In this document: positions 60,970 to 62,443 of the stretch, piece after piece | How positions within the stretch are numbered: the first letter of the stretch is position 1 | Layout of the letters: each line of letters starts with the position of its first letter | Virus record (IMG/VR): IMGVR_UViG_3300042890_000585 | Coordinates: 1-62,443 of that record | DNA: 62,443 bases | Reading direction: 5' to 3' (one strand) | Source: a virus | The notes under the pieces: generated by a model | What the model was told of the DNA's origin: nothing | Databases searched by the model: none | What the model saw: only the letters and a program-made list of their open reading frames with translations | Made by a program: the position numbers and the translations under genes

Positions 60970-61587
60970 ATGGCAAATCCAATCCTTCGCATTAAACGTG
61001 GTTCATCGACCCCAGCAAGTCTGTCTTCTGGTGAGTTGGCAATGGATCTATCAAATCTCAGCCTTTTCGTAGGCCAAGCTGACGGAACTCCACTCGCTAT
61101 TGGCGGTTCTGGCACGTTCGCTACCAAATCATATGCTGATGCCGCTGTTTCTGCTGCAAACTCGACTCTTACTGCCGCTATTGCCGCAGAAGAAGCCGCT
61201 CGTATTGCCGCTGACGGCACATTGACATCGGCAGTTTCAGCAGAGGTTTCCCGGGCTACTGCCGCTGAAGGTGTTATCGCTTCCGACCTCGCTACTGAGA
61301 CAAGCAACCGCACCAGTGGTGATTCGGCCCTCGATGGCAAAATCACAACTGAGAAAAACCGCATCGACGCAATTCTTTCTGCCGCTGACGCAGACAAGGA
61401 TAGCTTTGCTGAAATCGTTTCCTTAATCAATTCTGTTGATACTGCTAACGACTCTGCCTTCGCTGGTTATGTCATTAGCAATGACGCTGCTTTGGCCGCA
61501 GAAGTTTCTGCTCGTCAATCGGCTGATTCGGCTCTCGATTCGCGCGTAACTGCTCTCGAAACCACCATTGATGGTGGAACTTACTAG
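60970..61587 (+). CDS. Tail fibre shaft protein with coiled-coil repeats
   Basis: 205 aa. RIKRGSSTPASLSSGELAMD then LSLFVGQADGTPL is the typical phage-fibre N-terminal module (RGS...GELA...LFVG). The remainder is Ala-rich heptads with regularly placed Ala/Asp/Glu (AAIAAEEAARIAADGTLTSA, then AEVSARQSADSALDSRVTALE), a trimeric coiled-coil stalk. No receptor-binding head. A hairpin follows. Confidence 0.7.
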   Translation: MANPILRIKRGSSTPASLSSGELAMDLSNLSLFVGQADGTPLAIGGSGTFATKSYADAAVSAANSTLTAAIAAEEAARIAADGTLTSAVSAEVSRATAAEGVIASDLATETSNRTSGDSALDGKITTEKNRIDAILSAADADKDSFAEIVSLINSVDTANDSAFAGYVISNDAALAAEVSARQSADSALDSRVTALETTIDGGTY

Positions 61588-61602
61588 TCCCTAAACTAAA
61601 GT

Positions 61603-61630
61603 CCTCTAGGGGGATCAAAACCCCTAGAGG
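61603..61630 (+). terminator. 10-bp hairpin between two fibre genes
   Basis: CCTCTAGGGG pairs with CCCCTAGAGG around GATCAAAA; the next ATG is 15 bases away. No T tract. Perfect stem suggests an mRNA hairpin or terminator. Confidence 0.7.
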
Positions 61631-61644
61631 CATCCCATTCTATA

Positions 61645-62235
61645 ATGGCTAATCCAATCATAGTCCCTAAAAAAAGCACAATTGCTGCACGGGTTCCTGC
61701 AAACGCAGACCTTGCATCTGGTGAGATTTGCATAAATCACGCCGATAAAAAACTTTACGCCAAGCATCCATCTACGGGTGCAATCCAAGAAATTGGTGGT
61801 ATGTCTGTGCATTCGCACGACGAAATTTATTCTCCTGATAGCAGTCAGGTTTTAGAACTGCAAAACAACAGCAACCTCACCATAACGGCAGGAGGTGCTA
61901 CAAAGACTTTTACGCTTCCTAGTGCATCTGGGACGCTTGCAACATTAGGTGACATTACTGGAAGTGTTGCTGGAGTCACTTCAGTTAATACTCGCACGGG
62001 TGCGGTGACGATTGATAAAACAGATGTTGGTCTTGGCAATGCGGACAACACCTCGGATGCCAATAAACCAATTTCAACTGCTACACAGACTGCTTTAAAC
62101 GGCAAGATTGGTAGCAACATAAGTGGAGCAACAGGAGCAACAGCATTGACAAACATGATGCAAATCACTTTGGCAGGGTATAACGCTCTTGGGGCTGGCA
62201 TTAACGCAAACACAGTTTACATAATTGTAGGATGA
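61645..62235 (+). CDS. Tail fibre protein, 196 aa
   Basis: N-terminal module ANPIIVPKKSTIAARVPANA, ASGEICINHADKKLYAKH resembles that of the previous gene; then a beta-helix-like repeat region (NNSNLTITAGGATKTFTLPS, VNTRTGAVTIDKTDVGLGNA, the latter phrase frequent in phage fibres). The C-terminus LTNMMQITLAGYN...NTVYIIVG matches that of the collagen-like fibre at 1090. Stop overlaps the start of the wrap-around gene. Confidence 0.7.
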   Translation: MANPIIVPKKSTIAARVPANADLASGEICINHADKKLYAKHPSTGAIQEIGGMSVHSHDEIYSPDSSQVLELQNNSNLTITAGGATKTFTLPSASGTLATLGDITGSVAGVTSVNTRTGAVTIDKTDVGLGNADNTSDANKPISTATQTALNGKIGSNISGATGATALTNMMQITLAGYNALGAGINANTVYIIVG

Positions 62236-62443
62236 TTTTAACTAATTCCAGTGCGGCAAATGTAGGCGCAAGCAATGTAACTGCAATTGCATCTGCAACG
62301 GCATCTTTCCGTCAACTCATGTGCTATTTAAGCACGACTATCTCCACCGCATTGACAGGCACAAGAGGGCTAATTAAAAACGGGGTTGGTCAATTAACTC
62401 TATCTGGCACTTGCAATTATACAGGGCCAACGCAAATTAACGC
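62232..62443 (+). CDS. Autotransporter-repeat fibre protein, 5' part (continues at base 191 after circular closure)
   Basis: ATG 62232 overlaps the previous stop. Protein opens ILTNSSAANVGASNVTAIAS, then ASFRQLMCYLS and, within the repeated 127 bp, KNGVGQLTLSGTCNYTGPTQ. It is the same gene that begins in frame at base 3; full length when joined is about 288 residues. The version at the left edge differs by Lys/Asn, Gly/Ala and Phe/Leu in this segment. Confidence 0.8.
   Translation, partial: MILTNSSAANVGASNVTAIASATASFRQLMCYLSTTISTALTGTRGLIKNGVGQLTLSGTCNYTGPTQIN
62317..62443 (+). repeat. 127-bp exact repeat shared with the window start (right copy)
   Basis: Identical to 64-190 and lies inside the autotransporter-repeat gene. 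The bases just before it (62254-62316) match 1-63 only imperfectly. Confidence 0.9.

Noticed and set aside
60768-61430. 220-aa frame on the - strand across the fibre-shaft gene
   Set aside because: Low-complexity Ala/Ser shadow of the coiled-coil repeats on the + strand.
1-62443. Integrase, repressor, or attachment site (temperate lifestyle)
   Set aside because: No tyrosine or serine recombinase motif and no CI-like repressor was recognised in any frame, so a lysogenic lifestyle cannot be supported.

Overview
The window is essentially the complete genome of a tailed double-stranded DNA phage. Everything supportable is on the + strand, genes are packed head to tail (many ATGA or TAATG stop/start overlaps), and no gap exceeds 300 bases; the longest, 254 nt at 58959-59212, is the leader of the major capsid gene. 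The ends belong together: bases 64-190 and 62317-62443 are an identical 127-bp repeat, and a fibre gene that starts at 62232 runs off the right edge and resumes at base 3. The molecule therefore closes into a circle of about 62.25 kb. A short diverged stretch beside the repeat suggests that two strain variants were joined in assembly. The virion plan looks podovirus-like (large portal, scaffold, coat, adaptor plus nozzle/plug-type tail protein, glycine-rich putative ejection proteins, a giant 2511-aa internal protein). No tape measure, tail sheath, integrase, repressor, DNA polymerase or RNA polymerase was recognised, so the phage probably uses host polymerases. The host cannot be named. A lipoprotein in the lysis cassette points to a Gram-negative, and the autotransporter-type repeat, collagen-like fibres and TPETD-type coiled-coil proteins are reminiscent of environmental, probably aquatic, bacteria and their phages (inference).

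Layout. 60470-62443 plus 1-3087: fibre and decoration genes, including collagen-like fibres and an autotransporter-repeat protein. 3093-5986: lysis cassette of two holin-like proteins, a lipoprotein, a CHAP endolysin interrupted by a LAGLIDADG intein, and a metallophosphoesterase. 6282-11467: two very repetitive fibres, the second ending in a self-cleaving S74 chaperone. 11526-18666: adaptor/nozzle region. 18668-24668: small putative ejection proteins with a PAPS-reductase-family enzyme and a cysteine-cluster protein set among them. 24675-32210: a giant polyvalent-type protein with a zinc metalloprotease motif, an ADP-ribosyltransferase-like domain and four repeated LxFMPA-type junction motifs. 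32214-33539: tiny genes. 33616 onward: early operon with a promoter/operator candidate, SD-less leaders, three copies of a T-arm-like hairpin, ERF annealing protein, PD-(D/E)XK nuclease, replication-organiser-like protein, TET-associated-type glycosyltransferase, DnaB-type helicase, possible ssDNA-binding protein, a RusA-like resolvase split between two frames, and the small terminase. 44789-49534: glycosyltransferase, methyltransferase, MazG-like, dCMP deaminase and micro-genes. 49527-60400: large terminase, portal, scaffold, two glycosyltransferases and major capsid protein, with an HNH-type homing gene inserted at 55362.

How it works together. Early genes recombine and replicate DNA with an ERF/exonuclease/DnaB/RusA set. 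Nucleotide and modification enzymes (dCMP deaminase, MazG-like, the TAGT-like glycosyltransferase and possibly the PAPS-reductase-like protein) may alter nucleotide pools or DNA. Terminase fills portal-capsid shells, whose surface may be glycosylated by enzymes encoded between scaffold and coat. The adaptor, nozzle and several modular fibres finish the particle, and a chain of overlapping lysis genes opens the cell. Standout features are the endolysin intein, the homing gene that carries a copy of its neighbour's C-terminus, the repeated T-arm-like intercistronic hairpins and the junction motifs of the giant protein.
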